A stretch of DNA of 64,000 nucleotides from Elsinoe arachidis. Taxonomy: Eukaryota > Ascomycota > Dothideomycetes > Myriangiales > Elsinoaceae. The translations under genes were made by a program, and so were the position numbers. Within the stretch, counting starts at the first letter, position 1. The number at the start of each line of letters is the position of its first letter. Under the pieces are notes generated by a model. That model had not been told where the DNA came from. It made no database searches and saw only the letters and a list, made by a program, of their open reading frames with translations. Positions 55,859-64,000 of the stretch are shown one piece after another. The stretch lies in the NCBI GenBank assembly GCA_013372555.1, contig JAAPAX010000007.1:186001-250000 (forward strand), given 5' to 3'.

Positions 55859-58484
55859 ACTGTGGGTCGATGATAGCGATCAGTCGAGACTACAGCCAGT
55901 AGAGGAGGGAGGATGTGGATAGCACCGTTCGGGAGGAGAGTCATGTAGGGTAGACAAGAATGCACATTCGTTGAACTTCGTGTTCCATGATTCTCTATAT
56001 CAGTCTCGGCTCATCAGCTCACAAAACGCCATGGCATCTTTCGACATCGCCTCCTCGATATGTAGCTCATCAGTGCCCAGACTAGACCCTTATCTTCCTC
56101 GCCAAACCGCGCCTTGATCACCCTCATGTCACATCTACCGTTCCACCTCTACAGTTCGCCCCTCTCTCCTTCCCTCCATCACAGCATCCACATGTGAGTG
56201 ATAGGGCCCTAGGACAACGGTGACGACGATGATTAGGGCGTAGAGATCCCAGCTACTAGAAATGCAAATTAATGAGAGGATACCCGCTACTTCAGCCTGG
56301 TGATCGATTGTGGTATGCTGGCCAAGATGGAAGCGCGAGGCGTAGTCTTAGTCGCTAATGGTCATCACGGTCTTCATGTCACGATCCGATGTTGGGTAAC
56401 GACGAAGCCCTGGGTGGGTTTTAAGGCTCCATCGCGTACATGGCGGTATATGATCGTGGACTATCTTGATGGCTCTCCAGACCTGGGGACGTGCTAGCCT
56501 GTCAAGTACTCGACATTGACGAGAGTCCTGGAGGACGACCACCTCCGCGAGCGGCAGTCAAAAAGAGGGACGTTTCCGTCATACCGGATATCCTTGAGCG
56601 TGAGACCTGGTTGATTGTGCATCCGACCCTGATTCGCCACTTCTCCCAGATCTGACTCAGGCGTGTGCCGTCACATGTCGCCAAGATCTGACCTCAGAAC
56701 AAGGTGAAAAAAAAAGTGCAAAAAGATGAAGGACATATGCTCGAATCGAACAAAGGACGTTGTGACGACGCTGGACTTTGGCGCAGCAACTAGCGCTAGA
56801 ACGTGCGTGGGACCACGGTGTGGGAGAAAGGACCGCTTGAGCTACAGAGGCGGTCATCTCATGGCTTCATCTTTGGAGAAAGACAGGCAAAGAATAAATA
56901 TATACCTTACACTTTACTTTGCAAGCGCGCGCACTTCGTGACGCCCGTGATGTCCGAAGAGGCGCTCTCAGACCATATAATCTGTCCAGATTCGTGATAG
57001 TCTTTGAAGGGGGTTTATGGCCACACGGGTACTCGATAACAGCACTGGCTTGAATACGATGATTGTAGCAGGCGTGATCTTTATGATGAAATTTTTCCGT
57101 CTCATAGTTTGTATACCATGCCAATCATTCTCAGACCCTTGTGCACATGAATCAAGGGGACAATCGATTGCATCATTCCACATGCGTAGACAAAGCCAGC
57201 ACTCTGGGAAATTGGGAGGACTCACCATTGGACCGCGGTCTTTCATCTTATTTTCTCCATCTGTGGCGTACGGTCACAGGTACACCCAGGAATTTATCCC
57301 CTCTGGTGGTCTATGTTCTACACTCCCTTGCGGGACACGCTCATCGGTCATGCGAGCTTCCTCGACATCTCGCATGCGAACGCCGCAGATGCAATGCTGC
57401 GTTTCACGATCTTGATACTCATGATGGCCGACTGCCTATCTACCAAGGTCAACAAGACACTCCCGCAGCTGGCTGATACCAGATAACGAGGGGTCGGAGA
57501 CGTGCACCAAAGCCGTTTGAGGGGGCTAGAATGTCCTCTGCCCTTTGCCATTCACCACATTCCTGGTCCGGTGAAGCTGGTCTTTTCGCGGTCACTCCAA
57601 GATGGGCACTGAAGAGAACGACCTATGTCCCGAAAGCAAACGCCAAATCTCGATGTACCAGATATTCTTGATTATGGTGAAGGTCATGGCAGTTCTGACG
57701 GACAATGAGAGGTTGAGAGAGCGCCGATGTCGGAGGACAACCCTTGACACCTCCACTCCACGCGAACCACGTGCTTCACACAAACAACCACATCTCGCGA
57801 TGGTCTAAGACTGCCATCGCCGCAAGGTCGGTCACGACGGTTCTGTCTCAGCCCTGCAAGGTGGAGAAATCGAACGAAGACGTTGAAAGGAGCGGTATTT
57901 TGCAACAGACAGCCCCCGCTGCTTGGCGGCTTGAAGACACTGTCTCTCCTCCTTCCACAGCATCAGCTTTTCTTCACTCCATTAGTTGTCGCGCCTCCCG
58001 TCAGTCTTTCGATGGTCTCGCTACCAGTACCATGCTCGCTTTGACTTTCTGCAAGCTAGCTAGGAAGATCTCGTTCCACCAAGGCACGCCCGTAGAGCAG
58101 CCGCTCGCCGCAGACAACACTGGCTTTTCACCTGATGGGTATGCCACCATTCTTGATGAGAGACATGCCCGATGCGACTTGGCAAGCCTCATGTGGCTTT
58201 TACAGCCAGCGACTCGCTTAATCCATCTCCATTGAGGTCTGACCTTGAGGTTCGGTCGCTGGTAACGTCTTGGCCGTTGAACCAGTTCCCAGACGAGACA
58301 GGTAAGTCGCTTACAATATCGAAGCCCGCCTCCACCAGTTGTTCTTGTACAAAATCGAACTATCCTAGTCGTAAGATTTCACAATCCCTCATATCCCCAT
58401 TGAAATCACAGGGCTCCACCCATCCCCTCGAAACTACATCCACCTACCACAGCTTCACCCAAGACCGCCCTGACCAGCACCACT
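55859..58484. other. 2.6-kb gap with a tRNA-like relic, no protein gene supported
   Basis: The longest non-coding gap outside the LINE. Frames up to 163 codons near 57744-58235 and 57017-57415 use poor or non-ATG starts and have no motif or signal peptide. A Pol III-like element is at 56707-56874. The rest looks like ordinary non-repetitive sequence. Confidence 0.4.
56707..56874 (-). other. tRNA-like Pol III relic
   Basis: On the minus strand a D-arm-like TAGCGCTAGTTGCTGCGC (56798-56781) with pairing GCGC/GCGC is followed at normal tRNA distance by a B-box-like GTTCGATTCG (56751-56742) and T-runs (56724-56720 and 56715-56707). A second A-box-like TAGCTCAAGCGG lies at 56844-56833. Acceptor, anticodon and T stems do not pair, so no functional tRNA can be called. 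The whole is bounded by a perfect 10-bp inverted repeat (56722-56731 / 56865-56874). Confidence 0.25.
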
Positions 58485-59168
58485 ATGCGTCCCACCGCCC
58501 TCATCCCCTTTCTCCCCCTCCTCGCCCTCGCCGCCCCCTTACCCGCCCCACAAAGCCTCACCGCCGCCCAAGCCACCCAGCTCTTCCCCAACATGATCCC
58601 AGCTCAAATCGCCGCCCTCCTCGCCTCCACCAAGAGCAGCAGCGGCACCGGTTCGGCCCTCGCCAAAATCATACTTGCCGAAGCCGCCGCGCAACGCGAC
58701 GCCGCATTGTCCCAACGCATGTCGGACCGCATCGGCGCCAGCACCGCCTTGCAGAACGCCGCCAACGCCATCGCCAACGCCGCCAACTCCGCCGCCCTCA
58801 GCACCTCCCTCACCTCCAGCGCCGCCAAATCCATCGGCGGCGGCGCCTCCTCCATCTCCTCCACCTCGTCCACCGCCGCCGGCGCCAAGGCCATCGGCTC
58901 CGGCTCCAGCTCCAGCACAGCCAAAACCGTCGGCGGCGCAACAACCGTCGGATCAGGCACGGCCAAGTCCCAGGCAGACCAGAAGAAGGCTGATGCCGAC
59001 GCGGCGGCCAACGCGGCGCTGCAGAAGCAGTTGGATGATTTGAAGGCGCAGCAGAAGGCGAATGGGGGCAAGGAGTTGGATGCCATGATTGCGAACATTG
59101 TGGCGTATTTGAAGGAGTTGCAGAATGCGAAGAGTGAAACGATGCAGGCTATTACTAGGGGAGGATGA
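58485..59168 (+). CDS. Secreted Ala/Ser-rich protein, unknown function
   Basis: 227 residues, one exon. Signal peptide MRPTALIPFLPLLALAAPLP with a likely cut near APLPAP. The mature part begins SLTAAQATQLFPNMIPAQI. It is followed by amphipathic Ala-rich segments (LQNAANAIANAANSAAL), a Ser/Gly low-complexity middle (GSGSSSSTAK), and a C-terminal helix with KKADADAAANAALQKQL. No cysteines, so it is not a disulfide-rich effector. It has no enzymatic domain and no recognised family. Could be a cell-wall or surface-associated secreted protein. Coding sequence is GC-rich in the first half with G/C third positions, unlike the surrounding gap. Confidence 0.7.
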   Translation: MRPTALIPFLPLLALAAPLPAPQSLTAAQATQLFPNMIPAQIAALLASTKSSSGTGSALAKIILAEAAAQRDAALSQRMSDRIGASTALQNAANAIANAANSAALSTSLTSSAAKSIGGGASSISSTSSTAAGAKAIGSGSSSSTAKTVGGATTVGSGTAKSQADQKKADADAAANAALQKQLDDLKAQQKANGGKELDAMIANIVAYLKELQNAKSETMQAITRGG

Positions 59169-59899
59169 AGGGAGGGGCGAAGGTGGTTTGTATATAGTCT
59201 TTAGGGTTGGGGAAATGCATTGCTTGGAGTCCTTGTTGTTCAAGACTGATCATGGATCTGTGAATGTCCTTGTGACTCTAGAATGTGCGCTTGCTGGTAG
59301 GTAGAAAAGCGGCGATGATGAAGTTTTGTTGCCACACGATCACGTGATCGACTTCTCACCACTCACCTAATCCTCGAAACGAATTTTCTAAGATCTACCA
59401 ATTATTCATGTTGGGTGCTTGAAGTTTCCCAGGTGTTTTAGCAAGGTAAGCAGCATGTTTGGCCGGATGAGTTCGGAACGGAGAACTGTAAAGGTTTTGG
59501 GTGTTTGTGTTTCCCCAGCATGCCAACCTCGGGCGTATCGAGCCCTAAATGCCACACTCGGTGCAGACGACGATATTGAGACATGATTGGTCGCAATACG
59601 CGTTCTTCAACAAGCTTTGGTCGATCCGGATGAGGCAACCTCAGATCCATCTGCATCGACACCGGATCATGCAGGCAACGGTAATGCCCCAAGTATGTTT
59701 GGAGCTGCGGCTCGCACTTTGTCACATCATGACGTTCCATGAACATAACGACAATTGTCTGCATAGACACACTGTCACGCCTGCGGATTAGCAAAGACAC
59801 GGATGGACGCCGCACTGATCATTCGATTACCACCAGGATCACCGTCTGACCTCGATTGCCGACTGCTGGCGCGTACCGCGTTGGTCTCACGGACATACA
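59169..59899. other. Intergenic region
   Basis: 3' flank of the Ala-rich gene and promoter of the Zn2Cys6 gene. A palindromic ATCACGTGAT at 59339-59348 contains an E-box CACGTG. No gene supported. Confidence 0.4.
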
Positions 59900-61192
59900 A
59901 TGCCTAGGAGATCGCACAAAAAGTCTCGCAATGGCTGCTCGACTTGTCGTAAGCGACATCAAAAGGTGAAGCGAGTCAGATTTACTACCACGTCTGGATC
60001 TGATAGCTTGCAGTGTGACGAAACTAGACCGATCTGCGTCCGATGCAGTACCTCGCAGGAAGAATGCATCTACCCTTCCGTTCGGACCATCGGATCTGCG
60101 CCGGAACGAGCACTCCTAGCACGGAAATCTGTGGATGCTGAATCTCGACACACTAACAGCGGCGCCCACGTGGACTCTGTACTGTCCGCAATTGCTGGTA
60201 GTGCTATGCACAAGGCTTACCGTCTGTTCCCATCATCCAACAGGCAAGAAATTAACATGGATCATCTCAGATTCTTCTATTTTCTTCTCGAGGACATGAG
60301 AGGCGGATTTGATCTGGGGTTCGAGCAACCAGAGGAGCACCGCAAGATCATGCTGGAGCATGGCTTGAAGCACGACTATTTCATGGCCCTGGCGATCGCT
60401 GTGACGGCCTTGCGCCACAGTCTGACGGACCCACTCCGCAGTGACGAAACATATCAACAGTCCTTTGAATTGTTTGCTTCTGGCACACAAGGACTTTCAC
60501 AAGCGACCCAAAGCATCACCGACGACAACGTTGTTGGCGCTTTTCTCGGGTCAAGTATGGTCGGTATCTACATGATCTGCGATACCTTCGTCCGAGATCA
60601 CAAAGAATCGCCCGAAGAGTTTCTGGACAGGGTCGTCACCACAATCGACGTATGTCGAGGAGTACGTGCTATATTCTACGGCGAATTGGAGAAAAGAAAA
60701 TCCAACCATGACATCCGCTCAATACTTTTGTTGGACGACAACAGCGAGCCATTACCGCCGGTCGACGAGGAGTCCACTGTGTTCCATCTCCTGCACACTA
60801 TGATCAAGACCTCCAATCTGCCGGTAGAGGAGAAGACAGTGTGCCATTTGTCAATTGATCAGCTATTGCAAAGCCACGGATCAAGATCCGACGACGTACG
60901 GCTCCGGCAGGCATCCGACTACTTGAGGGCGAGGACCTGGCCAGTCAACACAACGCCAACGTTTACGGACATGCTGAATCGGAGGATACCAGAGGCTTTG
61001 GTCATTCTAGCGCATTGGGGGGTGCTGCTGCACAAGCTGCATAAAACATGGATGTTTGGAAGAGCGGGTGTTGTGCTCGTTCAGGCTGTCAATGTTCTGC
61101 TGGACCCGAAGTGGAGGTCGTGGATTGACTACCCACGGCTGATGACAGGTACGATGGGTTGCTCGGACATACGTACCGAGTCTGGACCCTGA
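59900..61192 (+). CDS. Zn2Cys6 transcription factor
   Basis: Nuclear regulator. Exon 1 is 59900-59965, exon 2 60014-61192, giving 414 residues. The intron lies inside the binuclear zinc cluster: CSTCRKRHQK joins CDETRPICVRC, restoring CX2CX6CX6CX2CX7C. The 48-base intron is in frame and has no stop, so unspliced mRNA would encode 16 extra residues within the cluster and probably destroy DNA binding. The rest is an alpha-helical fungal-specific regulatory region (QSFELFASGTQGLSQATQSI, LGSSMVGIYMICDTFV). The ORF stops at 61190-61192 after a GTACGA donor-like site at 61150, so the C-terminus could extend by another exon. It lies between a secreted Ala-rich protein and a secreted flavoenzyme and may control local genes; inference only. 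Confidence 0.85.
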   Translation: MPRRSHKKSRNGCSTCRKRHQKVKRVRFTTTSGSDSLQCDETRPICVRCSTSQEECIYPSVRTIGSAPERALLARKSVDAESRHTNSGAHVDSVLSAIAGSAMHKAYRLFPSSNRQEINMDHLRFFYFLLEDMRGGFDLGFEQPEEHRKIMLEHGLKHDYFMALAIAVTALRHSLTDPLRSDETYQQSFELFASGTQGLSQATQSITDDNVVGAFLGSSMVGIYMICDTFVRDHKESPEEFLDRVVTTIDVCRGVRAIFYGELEKRKSNHDIRSILLLDDNSEPLPPVDEESTVFHLLHTMIKTSNLPVEEKTVCHLSIDQLLQSHGSRSDDVRLRQASDYLRARTWPVNTTPTFTDMLNRRIPEALVILAHWGVLLHKLHKTWMFGRAGVVLVQAVNVLLDPKWRSWIDYPRLMTGTMGCSDIRTESGP

Positions 61193-61875
61193 TGGTCGCT
61201 GCGGGGCGGGCCCCTGCATAGACTAGACATGCATGTGGTAGTTTGAGTTCAGGAGAACGGGCATGAATATACGAGAAGTGGGCAAGCTTTAAGCCTGCAT
61301 TGCATGACTTGTATTGCCGTAATGTATTCACACAGAGCGGCGCATAATCAATTGGTGATTGGGAGCCTTGTCTTCCTCTCGCAGACCGAACATTCTTGGT
61401 TTGTCTTCTTGTACCGATGAGCACAGATGACGCAGCACCGATGTTTGAGGACCCAAACTGCGACATAATAGACGAATCAACGACCAGTCCTACCGGGAGC
61501 TGCGGCTCTCGAGTATACGCGGCGTACCGCAGAAAGCGCGCGGAGATTGTTCCAGCTGCCCGGTCCTGCTTCCGCAGCGGGACTATGCAACAGGCACGAG
61601 TCCAGCGTTTGTGTCAGGACCATCACTGACCCAGCTGGTAGATTCCGCCGGCTCCGATGATATATGCGAGTGGCCCCTGATCCGATCGTATTCTGGCCAA
61701 TGAGACGTCTTCGTTTCCGTTCTGCTGGACATGTCGGATATCACCAAGGACTGGTCATGTCAGTACGCAGTTGGAAATATATAAGGAGGTACTGCACATG
61801 TAGATGCAGATGATTGTCGATACCATGCTACAGAGTCTTCAATTCAGCACTGTTCCTACCAGATCACTCTCAACC
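61193..61875. promoter_or_regulatory. Spacer and promoter of the flavoenzyme gene
   Basis: A 77-codon open frame at 61396-61629 is not supported as a gene. A TATATAAGG at 61778-61786 lies about 90 bases before the ATG at 61876. Confidence 0.45.
61778..61786 (+). promoter_or_regulatory. TATA box of the BBE-type oxidoreductase gene
   Basis: TATATAAGG. An earlier in-frame ATG at 61804 lies only 18 bases downstream, too close to be in the mRNA, which supports the start at 61876. Confidence 0.5.
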
Positions 61876-63436
61876 ATGCGAGTCTTCCATCTACTCCCCC
61901 TTGTGCTGGGCTCCGGCTTAGCTGCCGACTTGGGAACTCGGAGCAGTGGCATGAGCACTGCCATGACTGGTACTCTTTGTGCATGCTCGCAGCTATCCAG
62001 TCAACTTCCACTAGCATACCTGACCCCCAACTCCACCGCCTACACGACTGAGAACCTGCGGCTCTGGGACAGACGGTGCAACAGAATGCCATCCTGCATC
62101 GTCCTCCCTTCATCCACCGAAGAAGCGTCCCAGATCATGAAGATCTTGCATGGCTGCAACGCCCAATTCGCCGTCAAAGGTGGAGGACACATGCAGAACC
62201 CCGGCTCAAACAACATCGACGACGGCGTGCTCGTATCTCTGCTCCGCCTCAACGAGATCAAGATCTCCGACGACCATGAGACTGTCGCCATCGGACCCGG
62301 GAACAGATGGGCTGACGTCTACAACTATCTGACTCCATTCGGCCGCTACGTCATCGGAGGTCGACTGAAGGTGATCAGTGTTCCCGGACTGACATTGATC
62401 GGCGGCGTCAACTACCTCATCAACAAGTACGGCTTCGCCATGGACAATGTAGTCTCCTACACCGTCGTACTCGGCAATGGTACCGTCGTCGAAGCATCCA
62501 AGAACAGCCACCGCGACCTCTTCTGGGGTCTCAAGGGCAGCGCCAATAATCTCGGACTCGTGACCCGCTTCGTCTTCCGAGCGCTGCCCATCCCACGGAT
62601 CAGCACGACAGCTCAGTCCTGGTCCACCGAAGGCGTCGAGCCATACCTGCATACCGTATGCAAATTCGTCGACCGCATCGGCAATGATCCCTCGGTCGCA
62701 GCTGGCGCGGTCATGCAAGTCATGCACAATGTCACAACCGGCGAGTCCAGCGCTTCCATCTACGGCGTACAGGAAGGGACCGAGGCGCCGCCCTCGCGCT
62801 TCGCTGCTTTTGACTCAGTTCCCGCCCGCACATCTCGCTTTGACAATGTCACCACCCAGGCGCAGTTCTCCTCGCAGTTCGAAAGCCCCGCTCAGTTGTT
62901 CCGGATTAACCAATGGCATCATACCATCGCTACAAACGGCGACAGGTTGGTGCAGATCTACCGGGAGTGGAGGGATAGTCTGGCGGACCTCAAGGACGTG
63001 GAAGGACTAACAGCGAGCTTTGTGGTCAATCATGCACCTAGGTCCGCGGCGAGAGTGGCATTGAGGAACGGCGTGGGAAATGTCTGGGGATTACCAGATG
63101 ATGTGAACAGGATCTGTAAGTTGACTTGCCTTGACCATCTCGTGCTTACTGACCAGACTACCAGGGTGGCAATTCTCGACAGGCTGGCAACGACCTGAAG
63201 ATGACCAGCGGGTCCAGAAATGGAGCAAGAGTCTGGTCGAGCGTTTGCACATGGAGAATAAGAAGATGGGACTGGCGACGGAGTTTCTGTATGCTGGAGA
63301 CGCTAGTGAGGAGCAGGATGTGCTCGCTGTCATACCGCAGAAGAATAGGGACAGGCTCTTCGCTATCAGGGATGAGTATGATCCTGATGGAGTGTTCAGG
63401 CGGTTGAACACTGGAGGGTTCAAATTGGGATACTGA
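61876..63436 (+). CDS. Secreted FAD-linked oxidoreductase (berberine-bridge type)
   Basis: 503 residues, two exons (61876-63115, 63165-63436). Signal peptide MRVFHLLPLVLGSGLAADLG. PCMH-type FAD domain: SCIVLPSSTEEASQIM, then QFAVKGGGHMQNPGSNN with His105, the usual 8-alpha histidyl-FAD residue, followed by VAIGPGNRWADVYNYL, LTLIGGVNYLINKYGFAMDN and NSHRDLFWGLKGSANNLGLVTRF. A BBE C-terminal segment ends DEYDPDGVFRRLNTGGF. The second covalent cysteine of bicovalent BBE enzymes is not seen, suggesting a single linkage. Family members oxidise alcohols, sugars or specialised metabolites with O2 and release H2O2. Together with the peroxygenase ~7 kb away, which consumes H2O2, this could form an oxidase/peroxygenase pair (inference). 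Confidence 0.92.
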
Positions 63437-64000
63437 GGATGACGAAGCGGCTAAGATGCGGCTCTTTTGTTGCTCCCTCGACGTGAGATCCGCAGATCGG
63501 CGCTCTGGGTGGTCAGAGCTCCTTCGCCAAAAGTCCCCGGCGACCACTCCGCGATAGAAAACATGATATTTCGCGTCAGACACAAGATCTACAAACAAGA
63601 ATTTTCCATCAGCTGCATGACATATGCATGAGACTCTAGCTCGTCAAATTTCATGGTTCAGACCGAGTCAGTTGTGTTTCTACAGCGAAAATCCACAAGT
63701 CGGGCGGCTGGTTGGTGAGCACGAGGGGCTGGGGATCCCGCCCGCCATTTTTCTGAAAGTTTCCTGCACCACCGACTAAAGAACTACCACGCCTTTGTCG
63801 TACCTGCATCTTCAATCTTGCTCTCACAAAACTTCAACAACGGCTATCACGACGTTACTATCGCTATCTACAACTTCAAACAACCGTTTACACCGTCCCG
63901 TTGCTCACGAACGGTCATCAGATCCATTCTCGAGAGCATTATATACCAGACTGCGGGGTAGACTCGAAAGCCAATTCCGACTTCACCGACTGTCGCTGTT
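63437..64000. other. Intergenic right end of the window
   Basis: 3' flank of the flavoenzyme, then pyrimidine-rich, A/C-rich sequence from ~63780 (GAACTACCACGCC, many CAAC runs) that looks like the leader or promoter of a gene beyond the window. No coding region supported. Confidence 0.4.

Noticed and set aside
56707..56874. Functional tRNA gene
   Set aside because: Acceptor, anticodon and T stems fail to pair; kept only as a tRNA-like relic.
57744..58235. 163-codon plus-strand frame
   Set aside because: Opens with TTG rather than ATG, no domain or signal peptide.
61396..61629. 77-codon frame as a C-terminal exon of the Zn2Cys6 gene or a small gene
   Set aside because: No convincing acceptor in phase with the 61150 donor and no family resemblance; left as spacer.

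Overview
This window is nuclear DNA of a filamentous ascomycete (Pezizomycotina). Short GT-AG introns of roughly 45-230 bases often carry CTAAC/CTGAC-like branch points. The genes are fungal: a Zn2Cys6 activator, a GH72-type glucanosyltransferase, a heme-thiolate peroxygenase and a PNP-domain protein of the type found in fungal NLRs. One retroelement carries dense C:G to T:A damage typical of repeat-induced point mutation (RIP). The mix of families suggests a Dothideomycete, but that is inference. I rebuilt gene models by hand from splice signals and reading phase. Every spliced model below closes on a whole number of codons.

Left part (1-36 kb) is mostly conserved housekeeping DNA: SFT2 (Golgi transport), an Rtg3/TFEB-type bHLH regulator with a stop-start uORF, COX19 (copper/cytochrome oxidase assembly), an LtrA-family membrane protein, an aldo-keto reductase divergent from a NIP30/FAM192A protein, a 1130-aa PNP-domain protein, a zinc alcohol dehydrogenase, argininosuccinate synthase (ARG1), an uncharacterised single-pass membrane protein, a 1046-aa alpha/beta hydrolase, a fatty-acid-hydroxylase-superfamily membrane protein, a Whi2-like BTB protein with a 5-base first coding exon, a small Gly-rich zinc-knuckle protein whose start codon seems split by an intron, and a PhoD-like phosphatase.

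Middle part (36.2-42.3 kb) is a single 6.08-kb non-LTR retrotransposon of Tad-like layout (gag-like zinc knuckles, endonuclease, reverse transcriptase, RNase H). It ends in a 23-base poly-A tract and is flanked by a perfect 16-bp target-site duplication. Its interior is almost devoid of CA/TG dinucleotides and has no long reading frame.

Right part (42.6-64 kb) is more accessory. It holds a GH72-like enzyme lacking visible secretion and GPI signals, two uncharacterised proteins (one with an AT-hook), and two Hsp70/HSPA12-like ATPases with matching exon structure that flank a coiled-coil orphan. The last stretch has a secreted peroxygenase, a secreted Ala/Ser-rich protein, a Zn2Cys6 regulator and a secreted berberine-bridge-type flavoenzyme. 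The two secreted oxidoreductases and the regulator could be a small oxidative pathway, but this is not proven by the sequence.

The least described candidates are the PNP-domain protein without a visible NACHT, the Hsp70-like/orphan/Hsp70-like block, and three gene structures with possible translational or splicing control (uORF overlap, split start codon, in-frame intron inside the zinc cluster).
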